A stretch of 64,000 bases of DNA from Palsa-506 sp963707065 (GTDB lineage Bacteria; Actinomycetota; Actinomycetes; Streptosporangiales; Streptosporangiaceae): positions 383,758 to 447,757 of the forward strand of contig CAVPPJ010000042.1 in assembly GCA_963707065.1 (NCBI GenBank), written 5' to 3'. Shown one piece after another: positions 43,360 to 51,426 of the stretch. The position numbers and the translations under genes are program-made. The stretch's first letter is position 1. Each line of letters opens with the position of its first letter. The notes beneath the pieces were generated by a model, which was not told where the DNA came from, made no database searches, and was given only the letters and a program-made list of their open reading frames with translations.

Positions 43360-44319
43360 ATGATCGGCGGGGTCGGGAACCTGGTGGCATCCGGGCCGCT
43401 GATTCTTGCCGTCCCGGTTGCCCTGGCCGCCGGGGCCGTGACGTTTCTCTCGCCCTGCTGCCTGCCGCTCGTTCCGGGCTACCTGTCCTACGTGACCGGG
43501 ATGTCGGGCGCCGACGCCAGCGGCGCAGGCTCAGGCCGCCCGGCCGCGGCCGGGCCTGACTCCGGCGGGCCTGACTCCGGCGGGCCTGACTCCGGCGGGC
43601 CAGATCCGGCTGGACCTGATGTCGCCGGGCCTGCCCGGGCCGGCCAGGCCGCGGCCAGCACCGGCGCGAGGAATCCGGCCGGCGGTTCCGTCGCGACTGC
43701 CACCCGGGCGGTCGCCGGCCAGCCGCCCGGCCGCAGCCGCGTGATGGCCGGCGCCGTGCTGTTCGTGCTGGGGTTCTCGGCCCTTTTCACCAGCTACGGC
43801 GTGCTCTTCGGCGGAATCGGCGAGCGGCTGCTCGCCCATGAGCAGGATGTGACCCGGATACTGGGCGGCGTCACCATCGTGCTTGGCCTGATGTTCGCCG
43901 GCGTTTTCGACCGGTTCACGCTGACCGGGCGGATAGTGCGCCCGTCGTGGCGCCCGCGGGCCGGCCTGGCCGGCGCTCCGCTGCTCGGTGTCATGTTCGG
44001 GCTGACCTGGACACCGTGCGCCGGGCCGACGCTGGCCGTCGTGCTTGCGCTGGCGGGTACGTCCGGCACCGCGGCTCGCGGCGCGATCCTGGCGTTCGGC
44101 TACGGGCTCGGCATCGGCATCCCGTTCCTCATCGTCGCGTTCGCCTTCCAGCGGGGCTTGAGCGTCTTCGGCTTCGCCCGGCGGCACGGCCGGCTCATCA
44201 CGATTGTCGGCGGCATGATGCTGGTGGCGGTGGGGCTGCTGGAGGTGACCGGCACCTGGGGCACGGCGATGACCTGGCTGAAGATCCACTGGATCGGCAA
44301 CTACCAGTCGCCGTTGTAG
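43360..44319 (+). CDS. ccdA: Cytochrome c biogenesis protein CcdA-like, with long linker
   Basis: A 319-residue membrane protein with six helices. The two redox cysteines appear in VTFLSPCCLPLVPGYLSY (helix 1) and LTWTPCAGPTLAVVLA (helix 4), the CcdA/DsbD transmembrane pattern that carries reducing power to periplasmic thioredoxin-like proteins. Between helices 1 and 2, residues 48-125 form a Gly/Ala/Pro linker with three tandem PDSGG units (DNA repeat at 43559-43603). That loop is usually short. GAGGAG lies 9 bases before the ATG. No ResA or ResB gene is nearby. Confidence 0.92.
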   Translation: MIGGVGNLVASGPLILAVPVALAAGAVTFLSPCCLPLVPGYLSYVTGMSGADASGAGSGRPAAAGPDSGGPDSGGPDSGGPDPAGPDVAGPARAGQAAASTGARNPAGGSVATATRAVAGQPPGRSRVMAGAVLFVLGFSALFTSYGVLFGGIGERLLAHEQDVTRILGGVTIVLGLMFAGVFDRFTLTGRIVRPSWRPRAGLAGAPLLGVMFGLTWTPCAGPTLAVVLALAGTSGTAARGAILAFGYGLGIGIPFLIVAFAFQRGLSVFGFARRHGRLITIVGGMMLVAVGLLEVTGTWGTAMTWLKIHWIGNYQSPL

Positions 44320-44473
44320 CGGCGGCGGCCGGTGCTGGCTGGCGCCATAGCCGCCTGGGCCACAGCCGCCTGGGCCGTGCAGCCGTCTGGCTGCAGTCGC
44401 GCGGAAGCCTTCCTCGGGCCGGCCGTAACTCGCACAATGGATGAAATAACCGGCGCGGCGTGATGGAGGCGGG

Positions 44474-46216
44474 ATGCGGTTCGGCATCTTCTACGAGCAC
44501 CAGCTGCCCAGGCCGTGGGGACCGGATTCCGAGCACCGGCTGCTGTCCGATGCCCTGGAGCAGGTGGAACTGGCCGACGGGGCCGGCATCGACTACGTCT
44601 GGGAGGTCGAGCATCACTTCCTGGAGGAGTACTCGCACTCCTCCGCGCCGGAGGTGTTCCTCGCCGCGGCCAGCCAGCGGACCAGGCAGATCAGGCTGGG
44701 TCACGGCATCGTGCAGGCACCGTCCGCCGTCAATCACCCGGCCAGGATCGCCGAGCGGATAGCCACCCTGGATCTCGTCTCCGACGGGCGGGTGGAATTC
44801 GGCACGGGGGAATCGAGTTCCGCGTCCGAGCTGGGCGGATTCGGGGTGCCGCGCGAGGCCAAGCGGGCGATGTGGGAAGAGACGCTCGATGCGGTGACGA
44901 GGATGTTCACCGAGGAGCCGTTCGCCGGGTACGACGGCCAGTTCCTGCGCATGCCGCCGCGCAACGTGGTGCCCAAGCCGCTGCAGAAGCCGCACCCGCC
45001 GCTGTGGGTCGCGTGCAGCAGGCGGGAGACCATTCACCTGGCCGCGCGCAGCGGCATCGGCGCGCTGTCGTTCTCCTTCGCCGAGCCGGAGGATGCCGCG
45101 CACTGGGTGACCGAGTACTACGACCTGATCGGCTCGCAGGAATGCGTGCCGCGCGGCTTCGCGGTCAACCCGAACGTGGCGGTGGTGCTCCCGATGATGC
45201 TGCACCCGGACGAGGCGACCGCGATCGACCGCGGCATCGACGGCGCGCACTTCTTCGGCTACTCGCTCGCTCACTACTACGGCGGCAGCCCGCACCTGGC
45301 CGGGACTACCGACCTGTGGCAGAGCTTCGGCGAGAACCGCACGGAGCAGGGGTTCGCGCGGGAGATCGTCTCGGCGGACGCCGCGCCGCTTGCCGTCCGC
45401 CTGCTGCAGGCGGGCCTGGGCTCGCTGCGCGGCGCGATCGGGACCCCGGCGCAGGTCACCGACCTCCTCGCCCGGTACGAGGCAGCCGGGGTCGACCAGG
45501 TGATGTTCGTGCTGCAAGCCGGGAACAACCGGCATGAGCACATCTGCGAGAGCATCGAGCTGTTCGCGCGCGAGGTGCTGCCCAGGTTCGCGGACGGCAG
45601 GGAGGCCAGCGAGGCCGCCAAGGCCGACCGGCTGGCCGCCGCGGTGGACAAGGCGCTGGCCCGCCGGGCCGGGCCGCGCTCCCTCCCGGCGCCCTATCCG
45701 GTCAATGAGGACGCCGAACTCGCCGCCGCGCAGCGAGCCCGGCACGTGCCGCTCCGCGAGCTGGCCGGCCAGGCCAGGCGCTCGGCTGGCGAGTCCGCCC
45801 GGCAGCGGGTGCAGGCCGGCGCGCGGAAGCTGGCCGGCCGGGCAACTGACAGCAGGATCGAGCGGGTGCTGGGCGCGGCGGCAGCGCAGCGCGCGCTGTT
45901 CGCCGTCATGGCCGGCAGTCTCGATGCTGGCCGCGCGGCTGGCTTCGAGGGCTGCATCGTCTACGACCTCGGCATGACCGACGGCACCAGGCGATCATGG
46001 ACGATAACGGTCCGCGCCGGGCGGGCGGCAGTGCGGCAGGGCGCCGCGCCGGACCCGGCGCTGCGGGTCCGGGTGCCGCTGGCGGACTTCGTCCGCGTCA
46101 TCACCGACGCCGAGGATTCCTACCCGATGATCGTGGACGGCCGGATGACGATGGACGGCGACCTGGCGCTGGCCAACCGGCTGTCCGAGATGTTCGGCGG
46201 CCGATCCGTCTTCTGA
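44474..46216 (+). CDS. LLM-class flavin-dependent monooxygenase fused to an SCP2 domain
   Basis: A 580-residue fusion. Residues 1-350 form a luciferase-like barrel (MRFGIFYEHQLPRPWGPDSE, FGTGESSSASELGGFGVP and a MRxP-type ending); it is expected to use reduced FMN. After a helical linker rich in Ala/Arg (residues 370-480), the last 105 residues match the SCP2/sterol carrier fold (VYDLGMTDGTRRSWTITV, PALRVRVPLADFVRVITDAEDSYPMI, DGDLALANRLSEMFGG). GGAGGCGGG precedes the ATG. The fusion suggests an oxygenase on a lipid or polyketide-like substrate held by the SCP2 pocket (inference). Confidence 0.88.
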   Translation: MRFGIFYEHQLPRPWGPDSEHRLLSDALEQVELADGAGIDYVWEVEHHFLEEYSHSSAPEVFLAAASQRTRQIRLGHGIVQAPSAVNHPARIAERIATLDLVSDGRVEFGTGESSSASELGGFGVPREAKRAMWEETLDAVTRMFTEEPFAGYDGQFLRMPPRNVVPKPLQKPHPPLWVACSRRETIHLAARSGIGALSFSFAEPEDAAHWVTEYYDLIGSQECVPRGFAVNPNVAVVLPMMLHPDEATAIDRGIDGAHFFGYSLAHYYGGSPHLAGTTDLWQSFGENRTEQGFAREIVSADAAPLAVRLLQAGLGSLRGAIGTPAQVTDLLARYEAAGVDQVMFVLQAGNNRHEHICESIELFAREVLPRFADGREASEAAKADRLAAAVDKALARRAGPRSLPAPYPVNEDAELAAAQRARHVPLRELAGQARRSAGESARQRVQAGARKLAGRATDSRIERVLGAAAAQRALFAVMAGSLDAGRAAGFEGCIVYDLGMTDGTRRSWTITVRAGRAAVRQGAAPDPALRVRVPLADFVRVITDAEDSYPMIVDGRMTMDGDLALANRLSEMFGGRSVF

Positions 46217-46278
46217 CCGGTCCCGGGCGGCACGCTGACCAGGCGCCCAAAGGATTTGTAACTGACGAGGAGCGCGTG

Positions 46279-46356
46279 ATGCGATTCACGCGGCTGGTCT
46301 CGGCGGGAGCGGCGGCCGGCGCCTGGACGGCCTGCCCGAGATATCCGGCGCGATGA
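46279..46356 (+). other. 25-codon leaderlike reading frame with strong ribosome site (doubtful)
   Basis: GAGGAGCGCGTG precedes ATG 46279. The frame reads MRFTRLVSAGAAAGAWTACP, then RYPAR and a stop. It looks like the beginning of a secretion signal but ends at once, and it overlaps the 3' end of the tricorn homologue on the other strand. It could be a truncated gene start or chance. Confidence 0.2.
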
Positions 46357-49300
46357 CCGCCGGCCTTGCCGCCAGCGCCTGCAGCGCCAGCCGCACGCTT
46401 GTTTCCAGCTGCCGGTCCAGGCCGTCCGCGAGGTCGCCGGGCGCCGGGACCACCTCGACATCCGGATCGACGCCGTAGTTCTCGACTCCCCAGCCGTAGC
46501 CGTCCAGCCAGGTCGCGTACCGCGGCACGGTGATCGCGCTGCCGTCGACCAGCTGATGGAATGGCACGTCGATCCCGACCACGCCGCCCCAGGTGCGCGT
46601 TCCGACGACCGGCCCGAGATGAAGGATCTTGATGGCCGCGGTGACGATGTCGCCATCTGACCCGGCGAACTCATCGGTGATGGCCACCACCGGCCCGCGC
46701 GGCGCGTCCAGCGGGTACGTGGATGGCTGCAGCCCGCGCGGCACGTCCCAGCCGATCACCCGCCGGGCGAGCTTCTCCACCACGAGCTGGGAGACTTCGC
46801 CGCCGCGGTTGCCGCGGACGTCCACGATCAGCGCATCGAGGGCCATCTCGCCGCGCAGGTCGCGATGGAAGTCGGCCCAGCCTTCACTCACCATGTCAGG
46901 AACGTGCAGGTAGCCGATCCGGCCGCCGCTCAGCTCGCGGACCAGCTGTCGCCGCGACGCCACCCAGTCCTGGTAGCGCAGCCGCCGCTCGTCCTTCAGC
47001 GTGATCACCACGGCCCGGCGCGGCGGGCCCCCGGCCGGCCCGATGGTCAGCTCGACGGGCTTTCCGGCCGCGCCGGCCAGCAGCGGTCCGGGACCGGCGG
47101 CGCCGACCTGCTGCCCGTCCACGGCGAGGATGGCGTCTCCCGGCCCGATGCCGGTGCCGGGCGCGGCGAGGGGCGAGCACGCCCTCGGGTCCGAGGACTC
47201 CCCCGGTATCACCCGGATGACCCGCCAGCTGCCGTCGCCGGCCAGGGCCAGATCGGCGCCCAGCAAGCCGACTTGCGGGGGTCGGCTACCTCCGCCGCCG
47301 GAGGCCGCCGCCACATACGCATGTGAGGTGCCGAGCTCGCCGAGCAGCTCCCAGAGCAGGTCAGCAAAGTCGCGCGGCCCGGCGATCCGGTCCAGCAGCG
47401 GCCGGTAGGCGTCGAGGATCGCGTCCCAGTCCACCTCGGCCAGGTCCGGCACCCAGAAGTCATGCCGGATGAACCGGCCGGCCTCCTCGTAGGCGTTGCG
47501 CCAGAGCGCCGCGGGGTCGGCCAGGTACCTGGCCCGGGACAGGTCAACCGGCACGCGATCGGCCGGGTTGTCCGGGTCCGGCTTGCGGTCCGCCGGAACC
47601 ACGCTGAGCTGGTCATGATCACTGACCACCAGGCGGCAGCCGTCACCGCTGACCTCGAACCAGTCCAGCTCGTCCGCGAGCTCGGTGCTGCGCTGCGCCG
47701 CGATGTCGAAACGCTCCAGTACCGGGCGCGGCGCGGCGTCGCCATGGCTGGCGCCGCCCTCCCCCAGGTTTCCCGTCACCGGCTCCTTGAGCCACGCGAG
47801 CCCGCCCTTGACCGCGCGCAGGGAGCTGTATCTCGACTCCGGCACCGGAACCTGAACGACCCGGCCCGGCAGGGACCCGGCATCGACCTCGACGGGCGCT
47901 GGCCGGCCGTCATCGTCGTCCGGGGTCCCTGCTGAGCCGCTCCCCGGTGCGCCCGCCCGCGGCGCGCCATCGCCCGGTGCGCCCGCATGCTGCTGGCGGC
48001 CGGCCGCCGGGCCGCGGCTGGCGTCATTCTTGCCCGCCGCAGGCCGCGCGTCGTCCTCTCCGGGCTGCCCGGCGCCCGGCGGCCGGCCGTCGAGCAGCGG
48101 CCCGAAGGGCGACGGCGTGGCCGCCGCGAGGGGGACCAGGTACGGGCGGCAGCCGTAGGGGAAGGACAGGTCGAAGAAATGGGCGTCATAGACCGGGTCG
48201 AAACTCCGGCGGGACAGGAAAGCCAGGTAGCGGCCATCGGCGGTGAAAACGGGCTCGGTGTCGACGAACCGCCCGTCGGTGACGTCCAGCACGACTTGGC
48301 CCGCCCGCTGCGCCATCCGCAGCCGGCGCAGTGGCGTTTGCCCCGGATGTGACCAGGCCAGCCAGGCCGAATCGGCTGACCAGGCCAGCCCGGTGACCGG
48401 GCCGCTGCCGGACGCGGCCAGCTCAGTGACCGCTCCCGAGGCGACGTCCACCAGGTGCAGCCTGCCGTCGCGGGCCGCGACGGCGACGGCGCTGCCGTCC
48501 GGGGCCGCCGCAAGTTCCTCGACCAGGCCGATGGACCCGGCGGCAATGCGCCGTGGCGCGGCCGGCCCGGTTGTTCCGTCGGCGGCGGAGATCTCCAGCG
48601 CGTCCGCGCCGCCGGAGTCGGTCACCCAGACCACCTGGCCGGTGCGGCCGAGCACCTGCGGCAGCCTGGCCCGGACGCCGGGCACGACGGACAGCGCCCG
48701 GGCCGGGCCGTCGCGGTGGGTCATCCAGTGCACCGTCCCGCGTACCTCGATGGCGCTGGCGCGTCCGGTGTGATCGCAGCTCAGCGAGCCGAGATGGTCC
48801 TCGGCCGAGATGAGACGCGGGGCCCGCCTGGTGGCCGGCGAACTAAGGCTGATCTCCAGCCGCCGGGGTTCCGCTGCGGCGTCCAGGGATTCGAGCAGCC
48901 AGAGGTCGCCTGCGCACTGGTAGACGATCCGGCTCCCGTCGGTGCTCGCGTTGCGGGCATAAAAGCCATCATGGTCCGTGTGCCGGCGCAGGTCGCCGCC
49001 GTCCGGCGCGCACGAGTACACGTTCCCCGTTCCCTCGTGGTCACAGAGGAACGCCAGCCTGCCGCCGACCAGCATCGGACTGGCGAACTGGCCGGCCAGC
49101 CCGCCGAGGATCCGGGTGAACGGGCCGGCCGGAGTTCCCGGTCCGGCCTCGCTGGCCAGCCACAGCCGCCCCGCCGTACCGCCCCGGTAGCGCTTCCAGG
49201 TTGCCGGGTCGCGCCCGCCGTTGCCGGTCAGCAGGGCCACGGCGCCCGGCTCCACGGCCAGATCGCCGACCGGGCCATAGGGCAGCAGGCGGGTACCGGC

Positions 49301-49789
49301 CGGCCACAGCCCGGCGCCGCCCGGTGCCGCGGCCGCATTGCCCGTGCCAGCCGTGTCCTCGCCCGCTGCACCGGCCTGCTGCCCGGCCCCCGCGCTGCCC
49401 GGCAGGTATGCGTCTGGCGTGTCTGCCGGAATCGCGTACGCCCAGGTGAAGTGACTGAACGGCTGACCGGATGCGGTCACGGCGAGGATCTGGCCGGCCG
49501 GGGTCCAGCCGCACACGCGGGTCTGCGGGTCGCCGAGGAAGCTGACCCGCCGCACGTTCCCGCCGTCGACCCCGGCCAGGTAGACCTCCGGGGTGCCATC
49601 CCGCCTGCCGGTCCAGGCGATCATCGTGCCATCCCTGGCAAAACGAGGATTGCTGGCCTGCCCCTGGTCGGCGGAGACCCGCCGGGCCCGGCCGCCGGCG
49701 ACTGGCCCGAGCCAGACGTCATCCTCGGCCACGAAGGTAATGAGCTCGCCGTGAAGGTGCGGGAAGCGAAGGTATCCGGCAGAAGTCAC
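46286..49789 (-). CDS. Tricorn protease homologue (S41 family, large)
   Basis: An 1167-residue protein in the tricorn layout. Residues 1-560 are beta-propeller repeats (SADQGQASNPRFARDGTMIAW, DGSRIVYQCAGDLWLLE). A Gly/Pro/Asp-rich insertion (about 560-640) follows, then the S41 core: catalytic Ser-His in ELGTSHAYVAA, a PDZ domain (GDAILAVDGQQV), the second catalytic pair in ITDEFAGSDGDIVTAAIK and the Glu in GVENYGVDPDVEV. All of the tricorn tetrad positions are present. It should trim oligopeptides in the cytoplasm. It is unrelated to its neighbours by operon. Confidence 0.93.
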   Translation of the reverse strand: MTSAGYLRFPHLHGELITFVAEDDVWLGPVAGGRARRVSADQGQASNPRFARDGTMIAWTGRRDGTPEVYLAGVDGGNVRRVSFLGDPQTRVCGWTPAGQILAVTASGQPFSHFTWAYAIPADTPDAYLPGSAGAGQQAGAAGEDTAGTGNAAAAPGGAGLWPAGTRLLPYGPVGDLAVEPGAVALLTGNGGRDPATWKRYRGGTAGRLWLASEAGPGTPAGPFTRILGGLAGQFASPMLVGGRLAFLCDHEGTGNVYSCAPDGGDLRRHTDHDGFYARNASTDGSRIVYQCAGDLWLLESLDAAAEPRRLEISLSSPATRRAPRLISAEDHLGSLSCDHTGRASAIEVRGTVHWMTHRDGPARALSVVPGVRARLPQVLGRTGQVVWVTDSGGADALEISAADGTTGPAAPRRIAAGSIGLVEELAAAPDGSAVAVAARDGRLHLVDVASGAVTELAASGSGPVTGLAWSADSAWLAWSHPGQTPLRRLRMAQRAGQVVLDVTDGRFVDTEPVFTADGRYLAFLSRRSFDPVYDAHFFDLSFPYGCRPYLVPLAAATPSPFGPLLDGRPPGAGQPGEDDARPAAGKNDASRGPAAGRQQHAGAPGDGAPRAGAPGSGSAGTPDDDDGRPAPVEVDAGSLPGRVVQVPVPESRYSSLRAVKGGLAWLKEPVTGNLGEGGASHGDAAPRPVLERFDIAAQRSTELADELDWFEVSGDGCRLVVSDHDQLSVVPADRKPDPDNPADRVPVDLSRARYLADPAALWRNAYEEAGRFIRHDFWVPDLAEVDWDAILDAYRPLLDRIAGPRDFADLLWELLGELGTSHAYVAAASGGGGSRPPQVGLLGADLALAGDGSWRVIRVIPGESSDPRACSPLAAPGTGIGPGDAILAVDGQQVGAAGPGPLLAGAAGKPVELTIGPAGGPPRRAVVITLKDERRLRYQDWVASRRQLVRELSGGRIGYLHVPDMVSEGWADFHRDLRGEMALDALIVDVRGNRGGEVSQLVVEKLARRVIGWDVPRGLQPSTYPLDAPRGPVVAITDEFAGSDGDIVTAAIKILHLGPVVGTRTWGGVVGIDVPFHQLVDGSAITVPRYATWLDGYGWGVENYGVDPDVEVVPAPGDLADGLDRQLETSVRLALQALAARPAVIAPDISGRPSRRRPPLPPRPAA

Positions 49790-49887
49790 CGGCTCATCCT
49801 AGGTCGTGCGGGCTGCCGGGCCGCGGACTACTGGCATGCTCGGCCGCCGAGCACATTCAGCACGACCCCATCGGCCGGCCGGACCGC

Positions 49888-50613
49888 TCAGGTGGCTAGA
49901 TGCTCGCCGAAAAAGGCGAAGATGCGCTGCCACGCATCCGCCGCGTCCGCGCGCTGATAGCTCATCCGGGCCATCTTGGTCAGCACGGCGCCGACGCCGG
50001 AGGACTCCGTCATGAAGTGATGACCCGCGCCTGGGTAGACCTTCACGTCGTGCGGTATCTCCAGCACGGTGAGGGCGCGCTGCAGCCGCTCCGGGTGGCT
50101 GGTGCCCATCATGTCCCGGCCGCCGTAGCTGCCGACCAGCGGGCAGCCCCCGGCGAGCGCGCTCTCGGCGTCCTTGGGCACTTCGCCGTAGTTGACCGAC
50201 GCGACCGCGAATCCCTCCCGGGGCGCGCAGAGCAGCGCGAAACCGCCGCCCATGCAGAACCCGATCACGCCCGTCCTGCCGGTGCAGTCATCCCGTGCCG
50301 CCAGGTAGGCCCGCGCCGCGTCCAGTGCCTCGAACGCGGGGCCGGACTGCGCGCGGACCTGGCGGAAGGCGGCGCGAGCGCACCGGATCCATGACTTGCC
50401 GTCATAAAGATCGGGAGCTATCGCCAGATAGCCGTGCGCCGCGAACTCGTCGGCCTTCCGGCGGATGTCGTCGTTGAGCCCGAATGCCTCGTGGATCACC
50501 ACGACGCCCGGCCACGGGCCGGGGCCGCCCGGACTGCCAGGACCGTGGCCGCCCGGCGGCGCGGCGAGATATGCCCTGCCGCCGGCCGCCGCTGGATAGG
50601 AGATGTCAGGCAT
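49888..50613 (-). CDS. Dienelactone hydrolase family protein
   Basis: A 241-residue alpha/beta hydrolase. The nucleophile is a cysteine in IGFCMGGGFALL, the aspartate is in GGRDMMGTSHPERL and the histidine in PGAGHHFMTESSG. VVVIHEAFGLNDDIRRKADEFA is the family N-terminus. It cleaves dienelactones or related esters; no aromatic pathway genes flank it. The frame starts at ATG 50613; the linker GPGSPGGPGPWP near residue 25 is unusual but short. Confidence 0.9.
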   Translation of the reverse strand: MPDISYPAAAGGRAYLAAPPGGHGPGSPGGPGPWPGVVVIHEAFGLNDDIRRKADEFAAHGYLAIAPDLYDGKSWIRCARAAFRQVRAQSGPAFEALDAARAYLAARDDCTGRTGVIGFCMGGGFALLCAPREGFAVASVNYGEVPKDAESALAGGCPLVGSYGGRDMMGTSHPERLQRALTVLEIPHDVKVYPGAGHHFMTESSGVGAVLTKMARMSYQRADAADAWQRIFAFFGEHLAT

Positions 50614-50625
50614 GCGGATAACTTC

Positions 50626-51426
50626 TCATACCTTGCGCCAGCGCGGAATCCAGGCGCCGTCAGTCACCGTGTAGTCGCCGAACAGCGCCGGCGCCTCCGC
50701 CCGCATCAGCTCGCCGATCTTGCCGAAGACGAGCCGGATCTCCTCCTCCGCGCCGGTGTCGGTGCGTGCCTCGATGGTGTGCCGCAGGGTCCGGATGTTC
50801 GCGGTCCAGAGCAGCCCGGTGGCCACCCCGTCGGGCGCGAACCGGCGCATGAAGGATGTCTTGTGCTTCTTCTCCTCGAACGGGATGCCATCCTCATCCA
50901 GGCCGAAGTGGCCGGCCATCCAGCGCTGGAACTCCTCCATCTGCTCCAGCAGCGCGGTCGACCGCTTCATCAGCTCGTCGTCGGCGCGCGCCCAGTCGGG
51001 GAACCAGAACGGGATGTCAGCGAGCCGGACGAACCGCAGCGACTCCTGCGACACTGCCGTCCCGGGACGATGCCGGACGATCTCATGGCTCAGCACACGG
51101 CTGACGTTGTGCAGCACGAAGCTGAAGCTCGCATGCTCAAGCACCGATCCGTGCGCGCTGGACAGGATGTTCTCCAGGTACTTCTGATGGTCGGTCCGGA
51201 CCCGGCGGACATTCGGGTTCAGCCCCGGCTGCCAGGCCCGGTAGCAGATCTTCCCGGCGAATTCGGCCAGGTTCTCGCCGTCGCTGGCGCCCTCGCCGCG
51301 GTCCAGCCGCTCCAGCCAGCTCTGCCCGCCGACCTCCGCCAGGTAGGCCGCGATCTGGTCGTAGTCGAGGTCGGGACGGGCGACCAGGAACACCTCGGGC
51401 TGCACGCTCTTCATGCCGCGCCACAT
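50626..51426 (-). CDS. thyX: Flavin-dependent thymidylate synthase
   Basis: A 266-residue ThyX with the signature RHRPGTAVSQESLRF (RHRx7S) and HNVSRVLSHEIVRH and NIRTLRHTIEART. It makes dTMP from dUMP using FAD, NADPH and methylenetetrahydrofolate. Two starts are open: ATG 51426, whose first base is the last base of the trpEG stop (TAATG), and ATG 51414 (MKSVQPEVFLVAR). I list 51426 for the coupling, but the conserved sequence begins at the second. It follows trpEG. Confidence 0.94.
   Translation of the reverse strand: MWRGMKSVQPEVFLVARPDLDYDQIAAYLAEVGGQSWLERLDRGEGASDGENLAEFAGKICYRAWQPGLNPNVRRVRTDHQKYLENILSSAHGSVLEHASFSFVLHNVSRVLSHEIVRHRPGTAVSQESLRFVRLADIPFWFPDWARADDELMKRSTALLEQMEEFQRWMAGHFGLDEDGIPFEEKKHKTSFMRRFAPDGVATGLLWTANIRTLRHTIEARTDTGAEEEIRLVFGKIGELMRAEAPALFGDYTVTDGAWIPRWRKV

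Noticed and set aside
48455..49957. 500-codon frame antisense to the tricorn homologue
   Set aside because: Low-complexity Arg/Ala/Gly sequence; the real gene has the full protease tetrad.
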